Shown here piece by piece: positions 61,191-64,000 of a DNA stretch of 64,000 nucleotides. Numbering within the stretch: the stretch's first letter is position 1; each line of letters begins with the position of its first letter. Made by a program: the position numbers and the translations under genes. Origin of the DNA: Rhyacichthys aspro. Lineage: Eukaryota > Chordata > Actinopteri > Gobiiformes > Rhyacichthyidae. The stretch lies in contig CM072152.1 in the NCBI GenBank assembly GCA_036850595.1, forward strand, positions 21,217,179 through 21,281,178, written 5' to 3'. The notes below the pieces were generated by a model. That model had not been told where the DNA came from. It worked only from the letters and a program-made list of their open reading frames with translations, and searched no databases.

Positions 61191-62930
61191 ATGCTTGCAG
61201 TTTCAAGACCGCTGCTTATAATAGTTGAAGATCTGGTGCTTATTGCATTTTAAAAGTTTGGCTCCATACAATTTATTTCTTATTAAGATGCACAACCTGC
61301 GAACAAAGACATAAAGCATTTAGAACTTGAATGATTTTAGTTTTTGGAATCAAAACAGAGCCACAACTAAATGACAAGACACAAATGTGGTTTTAAAGGA
61401 AGATGGAAAACTGTGGCTTTTATTATGAGAATGATATGGAACTGAAATCTGTTTCATCTTCATCTTTTGCCACTCAGAGGCTAAAATGTGAATGTGCCAT
61501 GCTCATTTGGGATGCTTAACAACAGCCCTGTGTGTTTGCATGTGCGTATGTGTCTGTGTGAAGTACTTGAGAAGCTCTGACACTGGCCTGGTTTGATGTT
61601 GAATTCCTTCTGAACTTACTCCATGTGCCACTGCTTCAGGGGCTGAAGGCAAGAGGCAGCACTGCTCTGGCAATTGTCCTATAGGCTATACCTCTGCATT
61701 GTGTGACAATGACATCCTCCACCTCAGTCAAATACACCCAGTTCCTCTGCATGGTCCAGTAGAGCTTTTACTGTCTGTATTGTTGCACTTTTAGCACATC
61801 TTTTCTTCGAAGGGCATCTTTTTTATGACAAAGACAACTTTTCAGGACAAAATCACTGTGAACAAAAAATGTAGAAACAATACACAATAATAAGGAATAA
61901 CATGTGTCACTTGTTCTCTGTCATTAAATTGAATCACAGTAAAACCCAATGGTAAGCCCTTAACCAGTCTCCTAAATCAAATAACAGATAGCAATGAAAT
62001 GTAATGTAATGCAAGAGCTATCACACTTTAAGTGCAGCAACAGAGCTTTGTTAATTACTAAAAAGGCCAGACCTTTCTTTATCACTAAGCTCTGTTACTT
62101 TAATTTCAAATTAATAGGTGGAGACTCTAAATGACCCACAGGAATAAATGTAAGTGCTGTCAGTCAGTGCCCATGTCCTCAGGATGATGCCTGGAGAATC
62201 ACCTCCAGACTTTCTCCTGCCCTCTGCATTCATGCATGTATCAAATGTCTAGAAAATGTCCGCAGGATTTGTTTTCATACGTGTCAGGAGATAGTGTGAA
62301 GGGTTTTACTGGCTGGAGGTGGATGGGTAGAGGGTGTGAGAGCGGGGCATGACACATACTTGACCAAAGTCAATGTGCGATGTACAAACAAGCTGTCTGA
62401 AGTACAGCATAATGCTCCCATGCACCACACTCTATAGGAACACAGTATAAAGGTCACCAACATGCACATCTCTTGCTCGCTCATGTTGCAGAAGTCATTC
62501 ATATGTGAAAGACACTCAGAAGCCACCAGCTAGGATCCTCTTTGTGATCAAACCCAGTGAATTTCATTCATACATGCAGCTACGCCAGGATAGAGAGCAG
62601 AGGATAGGGAATTTACAAGGCTCATGTATTAGCCTCTGTGATTAACCCACATTTGTATATGCTACAGCTGGGATAGGCTATGCTCTCCATGACCATCACA
62701 AATAAGCTCTGAAAGGAAAAAAAAAAGAATGTATAAAAAACAATTTACATCTTCAAAACATATCAAAAAACCTAATTCCTAAAGCAGCTAAACTCCTGTC
62801 CATTGGATTTAGCATTTCAACCATCCTTACCTTCGTCAAGAAAAATCTGTGGAAGGTCAAACCAAATGAGAATGTGGTAATACATTTGGACACAGCCTCT
62901 CAAAACTATCTACAATTAGCTTCACAAAAC

Positions 62931-62966
62931 ATTAACAAACTCGAGGCACAACACACACCTTCAACA
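62931..62966. repeat. 36 bp sequence duplicated on both sides of the gap (left copy)
   Basis: These 36 bases, starting ATTAACAAACTCGAGGCAC, are identical to 63031-63066. They directly abut the N run, which points to unmerged contig ends. Confidence 0.95.
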
Positions 62967-63030
62967 NNNNNNNNNNNNNNNNNNNNNNNNNNNNNNNNNN
63001 NNNNNNNNNNNNNNNNNNNNNNNNNNNNNN
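62967..63030. other. Assembly gap, 64 N
   Basis: A run of undetermined bases flanked on both sides by the same 36 bp. The flanks suggest that the two contigs overlap and that the gap does not represent missing sequence of that size. Confidence 0.98.
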
Positions 63031-63066
63031 ATTAACAAACTCGAGGCACAACACACACCTTCAACA
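63031..63066. repeat. 36 bp sequence duplicated on both sides of the gap (right copy)
   Basis: An exact copy of 62931-62966, beginning at the first base after the N run. Confidence 0.95.
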
Positions 63067-64000
63067 CAGATGCAATAAATAAAAGTGTAAGGCTGAAATA
63101 GTCTTATAAAATTGCATAATGTTTAAAGTACATAAGAGCCATTATTTCTTATTCTCATGTAATTCAAGGATTACACAGTGTGCTACTGTAATTAGCGTCA
63201 CATGAAATACGAGGATCATTTTACAAAGACACACTGTGTAAAAAATGTAATGTTTGTTAATCTATAAAAAATAATGGCCTCTTTTATGTGTCCCGACAGC
63301 TTTAATGTTCCCTCCACAAGTTGCAAATAAGATTGTTGGAGCGTTTTGCGGCAAAGGGGACTTCATTATTTCCGTCCTGCTTGACAAGTGTTTATTGTAG
63401 CTCCGAGCCGAGTGAAGGTTACCTGCGATATCGCCCGGAAGACTCGTACTGCGGTGACGACACAAATTTAGAGGTAATCAATCAACTTTTGTCTTAGCGC
63501 ACAAAGCCTGTCTTGAGGGTTATGGAAATCTAATAAGGATGCTGTCCTTGTGCAGAGTGCTTTCTACTCTCCTCACTAGACCCCTAAATAGTGTTTTCCT
63601 TCCAAAAACACATACTCAGTTCCATGTAAATGCCACATCAGCCTGTGATCAAGATGAACTCTTTGTAGCACAGTGCTGACGACTGCATACCAGACACAAC
63701 ACAACTGCATCGCTTTTTCATGATATCACTATGGATCAGTCTCTGTCTTCTATGTAGCACAAGACACAAAGCAAACATGCAACTATAAGCAGTTATCATC
63801 AAGGCACGTTAGAATAGGGCTGCAGTTTTAGCCTCTGACAACATGTCCCTTATCGTGTTTCCAAAAATGTTGTAGCATTTACATTTCAAAATGCCAACTT
63901 ACAAGCTATCCAATCTTTCCTTGGTGTTAATTATTATTCCTCCAACGTATTCTTTGCCATTTCCACCCGATAAGAGACAAAAATGTTTTTGAAATGACAG
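63067..64000. other. Intergenic stretch after the gap
   Basis: No gene seen. The segment at about 63290-63480 is richer in CG words (GCCGAGTGAAGG, GATATCGCCCGG, GCGGTGACGACAC) and more complex than its surroundings. It could be a regulatory element, but no motif is decisive. Confidence 0.6.

Larger units (their letters stand above)
50001..62930. other. Intergenic stretch, no protein-coding gene seen
   Basis: Several degraded transposons (listed separately) are mixed with unique sequence. Candidate regulatory blocks are at about 50680-51000, 51270-51340, 55250-55740, 56450-56760 and 60000-60330. The last has open frames on both strands but no domain I recognise. A perfect reverse-strand PBX-MEIS decamer lies at 55808-55817. 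Confidence 0.7.

Noticed and set aside
1..64000. CRISPR arrays, bacterial operons, integrated virus, rRNA or a complete tRNA gene
   Set aside because: No regularly spaced repeats, no compact gene arrays, no viral protein signatures and no rRNA or tRNA folds were seen. The sequence behaves as vertebrate intronic and intergenic DNA.

Overview
This is vertebrate genomic DNA, most likely from a ray-finned (teleost) fish. It has spliced exons with consensus GT-AG borders, an AT-rich non-coding background, and degraded fish-type interspersed repeats: an L2/CR1-like LINE relic, a hAT-type terminus, MITE-like inverted repeats and simple repeats. Nothing looks prokaryotic. There is no operon, ribosome-binding-site logic, phage or CRISPR.

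The only protein-coding gene I can support is the 3' end of a type II classical cadherin on the + strand, best identified as cdh22 (PB-cadherin). Three coding exons are visible. The first (262-411) carries the end of EC5. The second (1224-1325) carries the last EC5 cysteine and the start of the membrane span. The third (7007-7572) carries the rest of the membrane span and the whole catenin-binding tail. All internal junctions are phase 1, and the pieces splice into one open frame of 272 residues ending in TAG. The introns are 812 bp and 5,681 bp. A roughly 2 kb 3' UTR follows. It holds an AU-rich-element cluster, a MITE-like insertion and paired AATAAA signals near 9600.

From about 9.65 kb to the end (about 54 kb) I find no recognisable protein-coding exon. 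Open frames there are short, often occur on both strands, and show no family resemblance, so I treat them as chance. This is a gene desert downstream of (or between) developmental neural-adhesion loci. It contains simple repeats, a few degraded transposons (47.6, 51.7, 54.8, 57.9 and 60.9 kb), and islands of higher-complexity sequence with homeodomain, PBX-MEIS, nuclear-receptor and RFX-like motifs. Those islands are plausible conserved regulatory elements, but conservation cannot be tested from one sequence. A few exon-like pieces (11.45, 30.57 and 40.86 kb) could belong to non-coding transcripts.

At 62,967-63,030 there is a run of 64 N. The same 36 bp lies immediately on both sides of it, which is an assembly signature rather than biology. 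I found no convincing new biological system. The best leads are a G-quadruplex-capable repeat inside the cadherin tail coding sequence, a nuclear-receptor half-site cluster, two perfect PBX-MEIS decamers and the false-gap duplication.
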